From assembly GCA_965204295.1 (NCBI GenBank), contig OZ241973.1, positions 1,798,001 through 1,862,000 of the forward strand: 64,000 nt of DNA, given 5' to 3'. Made by a program: the position numbers and the translations under genes. Origin of the DNA: JAWKWH01 sp965204295 (GTDB lineage Bacteria; Pseudomonadota; Alphaproteobacteria; Rhizobiales; Rhizobiaceae). The notes below the pieces were generated by a model, which was not told the DNA's origin, did no database searches, and worked only from the letters and a program-made list of their open reading frames with translations. This document shows positions 27,274 through 36,803 of the stretch, one piece after another (position 1 is the stretch's first letter; each line of letters starts with the position of its first letter).

Positions 27274-28296
27274 TTGACGGCCGAAATTGAAACCGTCTCG
27301 GAAGCGAACGCCTCGACCCCGGCGCATATCGTATTGACCTTCGGCAACAACAAGCTTGCGGGCGCGCTTTACGGACAGTTCGACCAGCATCTTGCGCTGC
27401 TTGAGCAAAAACTCGGCATTGATGTCCATTCGAAGGGGAATCAACTGACGATTTCCGGAAATCCCGGCGCAGCAGAGCAGGCGCGTAGCGCGCTGGAATA
27501 TCTGTATGGCATGTTGCAAAGCGGCGCCGAAATCGCCGCCTCCGACGTCGAGGGCGCGATCAGAATGGCGATTGCGGCCGATGATCAGTTGACGCTGCCC
27601 ACATTGGACGGAGGCGGGGCCAGAATGTCCGCCGCTCGGATCGCGACCCGCAAAAGGATATTACATGCGCGGTCTCCGAACCAGGATCGCTACATGTGCG
27701 CGATGGAAAATCGCGAGATGGTGTTTGGCGTCGGGCCCGCCGGCACCGGAAAGACCTATCTGGCGGTCGCTCATGCCGCGATGCTGTTGGAGCGCGGTGC
27801 CGTCGAACGCATCATCCTGTCCCGCCCGGCGGTCGAGGCGGGCGAACGCCTCGGCTTTCTGCCCGGCGACATGAAGGAGAAGGTGGACCCCTATCTGCGG
27901 CCCTTGTACGACGCGCTCTATGACATGATGCCCGGTGACAAGGTTGAACGCGCGATTTCCGCCGGCGTAATCGAGATTGCACCCTTGGCTTTCATGCGCG
28001 GCCGTACGCTCGCCCATTCGGCGGTGATTCTCGATGAGGCGCAAAACACCACACCAATGCAGATGAAGATGTTTCTGACCCGCCTGGGTGAAGACGCCCG
28101 CATGTTCATTACCGGCGATCCGAGCCAGATTGACCTGCCGCACGGTACGCGGTCGGGGCTTATGGAAGCGTTACAGGTGCTCAAGGACGTGGAAGATATC
28201 GCGCGGGTCGATTTCACGGACAGCGACGTCGTGCGACATCCGCTGGTCGCCGAGATCGTGGCTGCGTATGATCATCACGCCAAACAGCCCGGATAG
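27274..28296 (+). CDS. phoH: PhoH-family ATPase (YbeZ-like)
   Basis: 340 aa, TTG start immediately after the miaB stop. KH-like N-terminal region (ALYGQFDQHLALLEQKLGID) is followed by the PhoH ATPase domain: SPNQDRYMCAMENREMVFGV, Walker A GPAGTGKTYLAVAHAA, RPAVEAGERLGFLPGDMKEKVDPYLRPLYDAL, Walker B VILDEAQNTTPMQMKMFLTRLG, and ITGDPSQIDLP. PhoH proteins are associated with RNA metabolism and usually co-occur with YbeY, as here. The biochemical role is not firmly established in this family. Confidence 0.92.
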   Translation: MTAEIETVSEANASTPAHIVLTFGNNKLAGALYGQFDQHLALLEQKLGIDVHSKGNQLTISGNPGAAEQARSALEYLYGMLQSGAEIAASDVEGAIRMAIAADDQLTLPTLDGGGARMSAARIATRKRILHARSPNQDRYMCAMENREMVFGVGPAGTGKTYLAVAHAAMLLERGAVERIILSRPAVEAGERLGFLPGDMKEKVDPYLRPLYDALYDMMPGDKVERAISAGVIEIAPLAFMRGRTLAHSAVILDEAQNTTPMQMKMFLTRLGEDARMFITGDPSQIDLPHGTRSGLMEALQVLKDVEDIARVDFTDSDVVRHPLVAEIVAAYDHHAKQPG

Positions 28297-28310
28297 TTCC
28301 GTAAACCGCG

Positions 28311-28814
28311 ATGATATATGAAGCGCCTGTTGATTTGCAGATCGCCATCGCATCCGGCGGCTGGCCCGCGGAGCCGGAAATTCGCGAGGTCGCGACCCTC
28401 GCGATTTCAGCCGTATTTGATGAGACCGGCGCACCGAACTCTTCCGGTTCCGAGTTGAGTTTGCTGTTTACCGATGACCGGCAAATCCGCGAAATAAACG
28501 ATCAATGGCGCGGCATTGATAAACCGACGAATGTTCTGTCGTTTCCGGCGGTCCGTAGTATCAACCCACGAGACCCGCCGCCGGTGATCGGCGATGTCGT
28601 GTTTTCCAGACAGACGATAATGCGGGAGGCCGAACTGGAAAACAAACCGGTCAATCACCACCTTGTGCATCTGATTGTTCACGGTTTGCTGCATCTTTTA
28701 GGGTACGATCACCAAAAAGAAGAAGAAGCGGAGGAAATGGAATCCTTGGAAAGCCTGATTCTGGCCAGGCTTGCAATTCCTGATCCATACGGCATGATAT
28801 GTAAAAATGACTGA
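28311..28814 (+). CDS. ybeY: Endoribonuclease YbeY (16S rRNA maturation)
   Basis: 167 aa zinc endonuclease involved in 16S rRNA 3' end maturation and ribosome quality control. The key HxxxHxxxxxH zinc site is HGLLHLLGYDH, preceded by the conserved helix VNHHLVHLIV; LSLLFTDDRQIREINDQWRGIDKPTNVLSFP and GDVVFSRQTIM are also typical. It lies 14 bp after phoH and overlaps the start of the next gene by 8 bp. Standard phoH-ybeY-tlyC arrangement. Confidence 0.94.
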   Translation: MIYEAPVDLQIAIASGGWPAEPEIREVATLAISAVFDETGAPNSSGSELSLLFTDDRQIREINDQWRGIDKPTNVLSFPAVRSINPRDPPPVIGDVVFSRQTIMREAELENKPVNHHLVHLIVHGLLHLLGYDHQKEEEAEEMESLESLILARLAIPDPYGMICKND

Positions 28815-29904
28815 TCGAACGATGATTTCGGATCCAAATTCCACAAATGAACCTGCCGGTTCCGGAACCGAAGACGATGGTTCCGAAAATTCACCTGAAG
28901 ACCAAAGTACCATCGCGGCTGCACCGGTCGCAAAGCAGCCATTGGCGGCCCGTATAAGGCGATTTTTCAAACCGAAGAACGGTTCGTCGCTTCGTGACGA
29001 TATCGCCGACGCTTTGTCGGAGGGGACAACCGACACCTTTTCGCTCTCGACCGCCGAAAAGGCGATGCTGAACAACATCCTTCATCTTCGCGAGGCTCGC
29101 GTTGAGGACGTCATGATACCCCGCGCCGAAATCGAGGCGGTGGAATTGTCCACGCCGCTCGGAGAACTGCTTGATCTGTTCGAGAAATCCGGCCACTCGC
29201 GGATGCCTGTCTACGGCGATACGCTGGATGATCCGCGCGGTATGGTGCATATACGCGATGTCGTGGCCTATCTGACACGTTCCGCGGGACAAAAGAAGAA
29301 GGCCCGGCGGAACGGTTCTTCTCCGAGAAATGGAAACGGAAGATCCGCCGCGGCCGCGAAACTCAATCTGTCAAACGTCAATCTCTCAAAACCCATTGGT
29401 GAACTTGATCTCACACGTCCGGTCCTGTTTGTTCCACCCTCAATGCTGGCGTCGGATCTCATGAATCGCATGCAGGCTCAAAGGACGCAAATGGCGTTGG
29501 TTATCGACGAATATGGCGGGACGGACGGCCTTGTATCGCTCGAAGACATCGTGGAGATGGTCGTCGGTGACATCGAGGACGAACACGATGACGATGAGGC
29601 GCTGGTCTCCAGAGCCGGCGACGGGGTTTTTCTAGTCGATGCAAAGGCGGAAATCGAAGACGTCGCCGAAATGATCGGCAGTTCCTTCAACGCAGGCGAG
29701 CATGCCGACGACGTTGATACGATTGGCGGTATGATATTCAACGCGCTGGGCCGCGTTCCGGCGCGCGGAGAAGTCGTTCAGGCCGTTCCGGGTTTCGAAT
29801 TCCACGTCGTAGAAGCCGATCCGAGGCGGATCAAAAGGGTTCGTATTGTCCAGGGACGTACGGCCGACCGGCGCAGAAGAGCGGGAAGACCCGCAGGCGA
29901 TTAG
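28807..29904 (+). CDS. tlyC: CorC/HlyC-family CBS-domain protein (hemolysin-like)
   Basis: 365 aa. A polar, low-complexity N-terminal region (about 1-60) precedes the module AMLNNILHLREARVEDVMIPRAEIEAVEL with the first CBS domain (residues about 96-155, containing SRMPVYGDTLDDPRGMVHIRDVV), a second CBS domain around 195-255 (QMALVIDEYGGTDGLVSLEDIVEMVVGDIEDEHDDD), and a C-terminal transporter-associated CorC_HlyC domain ending EFHVVEADPRRIKRVRIV. Homologues (YbeX/TlyC/CorC) are linked to ribosome and Mg-related functions; hemolytic activity is not implied. Operon with ybeY and lnt (75 bp gap). Confidence 0.9.
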   Translation: MTDRTMISDPNSTNEPAGSGTEDDGSENSPEDQSTIAAAPVAKQPLAARIRRFFKPKNGSSLRDDIADALSEGTTDTFSLSTAEKAMLNNILHLREARVEDVMIPRAEIEAVELSTPLGELLDLFEKSGHSRMPVYGDTLDDPRGMVHIRDVVAYLTRSAGQKKKARRNGSSPRNGNGRSAAAAKLNLSNVNLSKPIGELDLTRPVLFVPPSMLASDLMNRMQAQRTQMALVIDEYGGTDGLVSLEDIVEMVVGDIEDEHDDDEALVSRAGDGVFLVDAKAEIEDVAEMIGSSFNAGEHADDVDTIGGMIFNALGRVPARGEVVQAVPGFEFHVVEADPRRIKRVRIVQGRTADRRRRAGRPAGD

Positions 29905-29978
29905 CGCACTTCGACATCCTCCCTTTCCGAACCGCCCGTATGATATGTCTTGGGCGTTGATTCGCCGGGGACATCCGC

Positions 29979-31590
29979 ATGGAAAATCTTGCCGGCAGGA
30001 TAGTTCTGCTTTGGGGGTGGCGGCGCGCCGGAGTGTCCTTTGCCGCGGGAGCGCTGACTGTCTTAGCCCATGCGCCGTTCGATTTCCCCCCGGTGTGTTT
30101 CATCTCGTTTCCCATACTGGTCTGGTTGTTGGACGGAGCGGTTTCCGATAGCGGCGGCGGACTATTGAAACGCATGATGCACGCATTCGTCGCCGGCTGG
30201 TGGTTCGGTCTTGGATACTTCCTCGCCGGACTGTGGTGGATCGGAAACGCCCTTCTTGTCGATGCCGGGGCATTCGCCTTGGGCCCTGCCGTTGGCGGTG
30301 ATCGCCCTGCCGGCCTGTCTGGCGGCGTATTACGGGATTGCAACCGCATTGGCCGGCCTTTTTGGGGCCAGCGATATCGGGCGCATCGCAGCGCTTGCCG
30401 CCGGCTTCGGGGTGGCGGAATGGCTCCGCGCCGTTCTCTTCACCGGCTTTCCCTGGAGCGCGATAGGTTATGCGGCAATGCCCGTTCCGCTCATGATGCA
30501 ATCGATTGCGGTGCTTGGCCTCTATGGCGCCAACGCGGTCGCCGTTTTTGTTTTCGCAATGCCGGCGCTTCTCGGCGGTCGACAGAACCGGATCACCGGC
30601 GTGGTTCTCGTCGTCGCGATCGTCGGACTGGCAATCGGGTTCGGCGTCTGGCGTCTGGCGTTGCCGACGCCAGCGGATGCAAGCGTTGTTGCGGTGAGAA
30701 TCGTTCAGCCGTCGATTGATCAATCCGGCAAGTGGGATGCTTCCTCGCGCGATACGATCTTTTCAAACCAGATTGAGTTGTCGGCGCATGAACCCGAAGA
30801 TGACGCGGCGAGCCCGGCGGTGATCGTGTGGCCGGAAACCGCCGTGCCGTTTTTGTTTGCCGACAGGCCGGATGCGCTCCTCGCCATAGGTCGGATGCTG
30901 CAGGACAATCAGATGCTGCTTGCCGGCGCGGTGCGCGCCGAAGACGGGCCGGGTGCATCGGCGCGGTATTACAATTCGATTGTGGCGATAGATTCTGACG
31001 GGGAGATCGTCGGTGCGGCGGACAAGATCCGTCTGGTGCCATTTGGCGAATATCTGCCATTCTCCGATGTCCTGCGTTCGTTTGGCCTCAAGCGATTGGT
31101 GACAGCGCCGGGATTTTTTTCGCCCGGTTCCGGAAGGGGCGCGCTTGAAGTGGAAGGCGGATTAAGGCTGCTGGCGATGATCTGCTACGAAATAATATTT
31201 CCCGGAGAATTGAGCGGACCCGCGAACGCCGACGCCATCGTCAACCTTACCAACGATGCATGGTACGGGAACACGCCGGGACCGTATCAGCATTTTCGAC
31301 AGGCCCGGGTGCGCGCCGTGGAGGCGGGATTGCCCCTTATCAGGGCGGCCAACAATGGCATATCGGCGGTAGTGGATGCTCGAGGCCGCATAGTCGATGC
31401 ATTCGGTCTTAATGTCGTTGGCAGTCTTGACGTCGACCTGGTGGCGGAGAAACTTCCGGTTTCACCCTATAAATTCCACACCTTTTTGGCGATATTATCA
31501 ATTTTTGCGATCGTGGCATGTGTGAAGCGATTGCTGAGTGGACCGCAGATGAACGTTCGGGGTGAGCTACGAACGAGACGGCTTGAATGA
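29979..31590 (+). pseudogene. lnt: Apolipoprotein N-acyltransferase Lnt with a one-base frameshift
   Basis: The N-terminal frame (29979 to about 30278) reads MENLAGRIVLLWGWRRAGVS, AHAPFDFPPVCFISFPILVW and LWWIGNALLVDAGAFA; then the code continues in another frame as WALPLAVIALPACLAAYYGI and runs to 31590. An extra T in GCCTTGGGCC at about 30279 explains the shift. In the second frame all catalytic residues of the nitrilase domain are present: Glu in VIVWPETAVPFLF, Lys in ADKIRLVPFGEYLPF, Cys in LAMICYEIIFP. Lnt adds the third acyl chain to lipoproteins in the inner membrane. The membrane segments lie in both parts. If the shift is real the enzyme lacks its N-terminus; a sequencing error is plausible. 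Confidence 0.82.
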
Positions 31591-31647
31591 GATCGTAGTA
31601 TTTCCGAAGCCCGGGTTGTCGAAGTTCGATCTATCGGGAAATCCCCC

Positions 31648-31944
31648 ATGCAGGGTTTTGGCCTGCCCCGTCATGTTGTACGCAATGGCTGCGTCGCCTC
31701 ACGCCTTCGCGCGCAATCGCCGGGCAACGAAGCGTCAAGGCGTGACGGGCCGGTCCGGCGCTTGCGTCAGGCGATTGCGGATGGTCTGACCGGCAGGACC
31801 GCCGCACAGGCCATGGATGTTGCACGGGCCGGCCTTTACCGCCGGGAGCAGCGGCTTGAGCCGCGCTCGCGCCGTCCGAACCGTTTTCAGAAAGGGTTCC
31901 AATGCTCGAACCTTAAAGGCGACGCCGGCCGGGAGATGGTGTGA
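31648..31944 (+). pseudogene. Helix-turn-helix fragment of a transposase/integrase
   Basis: A short reading frame contains VRRLRQAIADGLTGRTAAQ, AMDVARAGLYRREQRLEPRS and RRPNRFQKG, resembling the N-terminal helix-turn-helix and linker of DDE transposases with the RATLYRWEKRLEPRSRRPHR type motif. There is no recognisable catalytic domain after it. It lies between lnt and the IS630 remnant. Identification is tentative. Confidence 0.4.
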
Positions 31945-31967
31945 ACCGTGATGTCATACCACCGTCC

Positions 31968-32848
31968 CTAAATGTTGATCATATTTGTATAATCGCGTGT
32001 TGTGGTTAAACGGACGGTGGCGGGATTGTTGGCGCGCAGGTAGGCCCGGACGTTTTCGACAGGGTTGATCTGTGGAACGTAGGGCGGCATGAGCGGTGCG
32101 GCATGAGCGGTGATGTTATCGGGAACGCGCAGCGCCCTTGCGCCGTGCCGGCCCGGCCCGGCCCGTTCGGCGCCAGGATGGCGTGGGCGCCTTTCAGCGA
32201 CGGTCTTCGAGATTTCGGCGCGGTCATGGCTGCAGTGTTTGCGTATGGCATGACCGGCGCGGCGCCCTGCCGTCCGACACGCGCTTTGTGCCGGCACCAC
32301 ACCTCGATTTTCTTGCCGCGCACCGCATCGGGCAGGTCGGCCTGTATCTTGGCGGCAAAGTTTCCAAACGCCTCCCGGGCCTGCGGGTCGGATTTCGTGC
32401 GGGCGCACCGAAAGGCGCCGAAACCCGAGCGCGGCAAGCTGCCTGCCTGCCGTGCGTTCCTGCATCGTCACACCGAAGCGCCTTTCGACCTCGCGTTGCA
32501 GACCGACACGCCGCCAGCCGACAACACCGTGCGTTTCCGGACCGGGGCCTGCGCGGACGCGCGCGGCAAGCGCGGCCTTCCGCGCCGCGTCGAGGCGTGG
32601 GTCACGCCCCGGCGCCCGGCAAGCCCCTCAAGACCTCCCTCGTTGTAGCGATGGAGCCAATCCCGTAGCGGCCGGCGGTCCATCCCGCAGTTTGCGGCTG
32701 CCGACTTGCGGTCGGCGCTCTCCGGAACCAATGCGACCGCCACCATACGCCGCGCGGCCCTGGCATCATGGCTCCGGGAGCCGGCAGCATGGAGTTCCCT
32801 TGACGTCAAATCCGTCCGCGCGATCGCAACCACCATCAAAACCTCCAT
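31968..32848 (-). pseudogene. IS630-family transposase, internally rearranged
   Basis: Read on the minus strand, 32848 to about 32468 gives MVVAIARTDLTSRELHAAGS, RSHDARAARRMVAVALV and NCGMDRRPLRDWLHRYNEGG, LEGLAGRRG (N-terminal helix-turn-helix of IS630). From about 32470 it continues as MQERTAGRQLAALGFRRLS, then after a frame change VRGKKIEVWCRHKARVGRQG, VMPYANTAAMTAP, and a last frame gives RVPDNITAHAAPLMPPYVPQ, INPVENVRAYLRAN, ending at 31968. The DDE aspartate region is partly missing, so the copy is dead. Confidence 0.78.
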
Positions 32849-32922
32849 CCTTCGATGAAAGTGAACCGGAACCTACGCCATATGAAAATCCACTCCCAAG
32901 GGCGATCCGGTATAAGTTATCC

Positions 32923-34246
32923 ATGTTGGATACGCTCAGAACCCTGCCAAAAGACCCTGCTGAACTGCGGGTGGTCAGTGAACTTTTGATGGCCGAAGAC
33001 CTTCAGGGGCAACTGGCGGCCTGCCGCAAGGCACGGTTCGGCACCAAATCCAAGAGCGCAGACCAACTGGCTCTCGACCTGCAGGAAGATACCGAGGTCG
33101 AAGCCGCCGCCGCGGCGCAAGAAGACGCGCCAGAGGCGGATGAGAGCACTACGGAGGCGACCCCCAGGCGGCCGCACAATCGCGCCCCGCTGCCCGATCA
33201 CATCTTGATCGTGAAGACCAGGTGCTGTCTCCCGGCGAGACCTGCAGCAACTGCGGCGGGGCGATCAAGCAACTCGGCGAGGATGTGACGGAAGAGCTGG
33301 AGTACGTCCCCGGCCACTTCGCGGTGAAGCGGATCGTGCGGCCACGCCTGACCTGCACCTGCTGCGAGGCCTTCGCGCAAGCCGAACTGTTCTCACGCCC
33401 AATCACACGGGGCCGTGCCGGCCCTGGCCTTCCGGCTCATGTGTTGATTGGCAAATATTGCGATCACCTGCCACTCTACCGCCAGTCCGAGATCTACGCC
33501 CGCGACAAGGTCGACCTGCATCGCTCGACGCTGACCGATTGGGTGGGCCGCTCCACGGCCCTGCTGGCGCCGCTGGCTGAACACATCGGCAAGCTCGTGA
33601 GAGCCGCCCCGGCGCTCTTCGCCGATGACACGCCCGTCAAGATGCAAACCGGGGGCAAATCAGGTCGCTCCCGAACGGCCTGGCTCTGGAGCTATGTGCG
33701 CGATGAACGTCCATGGTGTGGCCCGGCCCCGCCCTGTGCATGGTACCGGTTCAGCGTGGACCGCAAAGGCGAGCACCCCGTCAGCCATCTGGCCAGATAT
33801 ACCGACACCGTGCATGCCGATGGCTTTGCCGGCTTCAATGGCCTGTTCGAAAACGGTGCCGACGACGAGCAGGCCTGCCTGCATGGTCCATGTGCGGCGC
33901 AAGTTTGTCGAAGTCTTCGAGCGCGAGGGCTCTCCCATCGCTGGAGAAGCGATCAAGCGGACCGCCGCTCTCTACGCCTTGGAAAAGGCCGCGCGCGGCA
34001 AGACCGCCGAGGAGCGTGTTGTCCTGCGTCAGGCACAGGCAAGGCCGGTCTTCGATGACCTCAAGACCTGGCTCCAGCAGCAGGTGCCGAAGGTCTCCGG
34101 CAAATCCAAGCTCGCTGAGGCAATCCGCTATACGCTCAGCCGGACGCCAAGGGCCCGTGGCTATCTCAGCGACGGCAGGCTCGAACTGGGCAATAACATC
34201 TGCGAGAACTCGATCCGCCCGATCGCAAAGCCTGATTCATTCTGTA
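32923..34246 (+). pseudogene. IS66-family transposase TnpC, frameshifted and truncated
   Basis: Start ATG 32923 gives MLDTLRTLPKDPAELRVVSE, KARFGTKSKSADQLALDLQE, PRRPHNRAPLPDH. A frame change at about 33205 leads to VLSPGETCSNCGGAIKQLGE, FSRPITRGRAGPGLPAHVLIG, YCDHLPLYRQSEIY, ALFADDTPVKMQTGGKSGRS and HADGFAGFNGLFENGADDEQ. A second change at about 33880 (apparent 4-bp duplication TGCC in GGCCTGCCTGCATGG) gives MVHVRRKFVEVFEREGSP, KLAEAIRYTLSRTPRARGYL and ELGNNICENSIRPIAK. The last conserved residues are cut at about 34228. Also, the stretch normally following LLMAE in the N-terminus appears deleted. Confidence 0.85.
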
Positions 34247-34890
34247 CCTCTTGTGTAAGTATCTGAAAACATTAGAAGCGTGCTCTGGTCGGTGTCGCGA
34301 TGCGGGCGGTGTTTGCGCTTCAGGGCGACGCTGACAGCCGCCGAAAACGAGACAGCGCGAAAGCCCCAGTTGCAGATTGGGTCGGCTACAGCGATAGACC
34401 GGGCGACCCGGCGCCCGGCCCGCGTAAACCACCGCCAGCCCGCGCCCGCAGCGTCCGCAGGTGAGAAACCCTGCAAGAAGGGCGCGTCCGCCACGCCCAG
34501 ATTTCGCGCCGCCGGCGCGGCCATAGGCATTGGCTGCAAACTGGGTTTGGTTCCGCTCGAACTCGGCTCATGAGATGTAACCCTCATGGTGATCCTTGAT
34601 CAGGACGTCCCACTCTTCCATTGGTTTGCCATGGCCATAGCTCTTGAGGGCGCGGCCGTCGACGATCTCCGTGCCGTGCGCTTCTCGCTTTTGCCGTAAG
34701 CATAGACGCCAGCGTAGGACGGGTTCTTGAGCACCGAAATCACGTTGCGGTAACGGATCGGTGGCCATCGGAAGGGCGCGGGAAATGCAACCCCTCTCGC
34801 GTCAGTGCCAGCAATGTCTGCCGGGCGCTGCCAAGCTCCTGGAACCGTTGGAAGATCAGACGAATCGCCTCCTGAATGCGAATATCGGGA
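34240..34890 (-). pseudogene. Large serine recombinase C-terminal fragment
   Basis: Minus-strand translation in several frames gives PDIRIQEAIRLIFQRFQELG, SARQTLLALTREGLHFPRPS (about 34890-34770), then HGTEIVDGRALKSYGHGKPM, EEWDVLIKDHHEGYIS (34690-34570), NAYGRAGGAKSGRGGRALLAG, FLTCGRCGRGLAVVYAGRAP (zinc-ribbon CGRCG) to about 34390, and a shortened end. This order is the recombinase domain plus zinc-ribbon of large serine recombinases. The catalytic N-terminal serine domain is absent and multiple frame changes occur. It abuts and fuses with IS5 DNA at about 34890. Confidence 0.7.
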
Positions 34891-35496
34891 TCAAGACCGG
34901 CATCCTCCTTGCTGTCTTTTGTCTTGCCTGCCTTGGAATACTTGACCGTCCAGCGCGCGTTCGTGTCTTTCCGCCCGCCTTGGCCGGATCATCGGGCCGG
35001 ATGTCAGAGGCGCTCTCGCCTGTCTTGCCCGCTCATCCGTTGGCGTGGGGCAGACACCGGCGTGGCGTCTACAATCCGGCCGCCGGCGGGCTTGTATCCC
35101 CGATCGCGAAGTTGCTCTTCAAAACCTGCAAACAGGACTCTAAACGCACCCGCCCGGTCAGTTTCTCCCGAAACGGCCGGATCGTCTTTTGGTCCGGGGT
35201 CGGCTCGCCAATCCGAAACCCCGGAAACCGCAGCCAACTGAACCGATCCCGGATCGGAAACTCCATCCGTTCGTCGCTCAGGTCATGCATCAATGCCAGA
35301 ACAACGACCTTGAACATAATCACCGCATCCATCGGCAGGCGACCGCCCTTCGAACGATCGGACCGCAGCAATGACGCATCAGGACCGGCGCGGAACATCT
35401 CAAAATCAACGTGACGATCAAGCGCCTCCAGAGGATCCCCGTCTGCGACAAACGATCAAGATCATCCGAAAAATCAAACGGTCCAAGCGTGTGCAT
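34890..35496 (-). pseudogene. IS5-family (IS5 group) transposase N-terminal half, inverted copy
   Basis: Starting at the ATG complement at 35496, the minus strand reads MHTLGPFDFSDDLDRLSQTG, then after frame changes HVDFEMFRAGPDASLLRSDR, SKGGRLPMDAVIMFKVVVLA, RDRFSWLRFPGFRIGEPTPD, QKTIRPFREKLTGR, YKPAGGRIVDATPVSAPRQR, and ends near RWTVKYSKAGKTKDSKEDAG at about 34890. DNA similarity to 12540-12700 is obvious to the eye, in opposite orientation. The catalytic C-terminal half is missing where the serine recombinase fragment begins. Confidence 0.78.
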
Positions 35497-35558
35497 CACT
35501 AATGCCTCCCAAAACAAATGAAGCAGAATACACCTCAAAATACACGGTTCTCAGAGTT

Positions 35559-36320
35559 CTAAGGTTTCTGATGGTTTGGCGATGGTTTGGCGATGCGTTT
35601 CAGTAACGGGTTGCCGAGGGCGCCATGGATCATGGCTTTGGAGACATCAATGGGGTATTCGTAGTCGCGTACGAGCCGCCGCCGGCGCGTCATCCATCCA
35701 AAGGTTCGTTTGACGACCGGCGCCGCGGCAGGACCTCGAAGCCAGCTTGCCTTTCGGTGCGGCCAATGATTTCGAAAACGAAATCCCGGCAGGCGGCGGC
35801 ATCCATCAATCGGGTGCGATCATAAGCACCGTCGGCACACAAATGCTTGAGCCATGGCCACCGTTTCCCGATGGCGGCAACGATCTCCCGGACTTCGGCG
35901 CTGTCGGAAATGTCCGCGCCGGTAGATGATCGACGGCTATGTGGCGCTTGCGGCCAACGACCTTTCCGGCCGCGTCGACCCCGCGCTTTCGCGCCGCCGG
36001 AGCTTTGATCGACCGGCGGTCGACAATCGCCGCTGTCAGACCCCGCTCACGCCCTTCGCGCTACCGGTCAAGCGATAGGGCGCAACAGCAACCGGCAAAC
36101 AAAACGCCGGAACCGCCACGCAGGGTTCCGGGGCGGAAAGTCCTTCGGCAGCATCCGCCACCGCTGCGGGCAGGATAACGTGGCGCGGTCAGCGCCTCGC
36201 GCAGGTCGGCGGTCTGCGACCGCGCTGTGGCGGCGGCGGTAGGAACGGATCGATAATCTCCCATCCCTCGTCGGTCAGGTCAGTTGGATAGCGCTTGGTG
36301 CGCTTCTCAAGTTCGGCCAT
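35559..36320 (-). pseudogene. IS5-family transposase, frameshifted
   Basis: Minus-strand MAELEKRTKRYPTDLTDEGW, EIIDPFLPPPPQRGRRPPT at 36320-36200 is the start of an IS5-family transposase. Following frames carry LREALTAPRYPARSGGGCCR, RTFRPGTL, KVVGRKRHIA, KHLCADGAYDRTRLMDAAAC, RDFVFEIIGRTERQAGFEVL, PRRRSSNEPLDG and AMIHGALGNPLLKRIAKPSP, with the TAG at 35559-35561. At least three frame changes make it inactive. A further IS5-like C-terminal piece lies upstream in plus orientation (36453-36803). Confidence 0.75.
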
Positions 36321-36452
36321 CCGGCCACGGCTTGCCTTGGTCCACATCCAAAGCGCGAAGAACGCCACAACAACATCGGCAAACCATGCGCAAAACAGAC
36401 TCTGAGAAGTATCCAAACGTTTGGTGCGTTTCTGGATCGGTAGTCCTCGCCC

Positions 36453-36803
36453 TTGGCGTTCGTTGCCGACAAACTCTATGGCAGCACCGCGACCCGCCAG
36501 ACCACCCGCGATGAAAGCGCGGTGGCAGTGATCCTCTCCAACTCAAACGCGCGCGTGCCGATCCCGCATGATCCCAACCTTCATGCAATGTGCAACCCGG
36601 TCGAGAGGTTCTTCCGCCGGATGAAGGACATGCGACAGCTGACAATGCGATACAAAAAGCTGAAACGGAACTTCCTGTCCATGCTCCATATCTTCGCAAT
36701 CAGATGCCGGCTGAATCGAGCCCAGACCTTAACTAATGCGAATTCTCTTGTCCCAAGAAGGGCGGAAACGTCCAATTTTCGCACTTTTTTAGCTCGCAAT
36801 TAA
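36453..36803 (+). pseudogene. IS5-family transposase C-terminal remnant
   Basis: The open frame reads FVADKLYGSTATRQTTRDES, VILSNSNARVPIPHDPNLHA, MCNPVERFFRRMKDMRQLTM, RYKKLKRNFLSMLHIFAIRC, matching the C-terminal DDE part of IS5-family transposases (ADKGYDAD, IPHD, I/VE.F.RLKD). The N-terminal part is missing. It overlaps a region used by the neighbouring minus-strand remnant. Confidence 0.68.
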
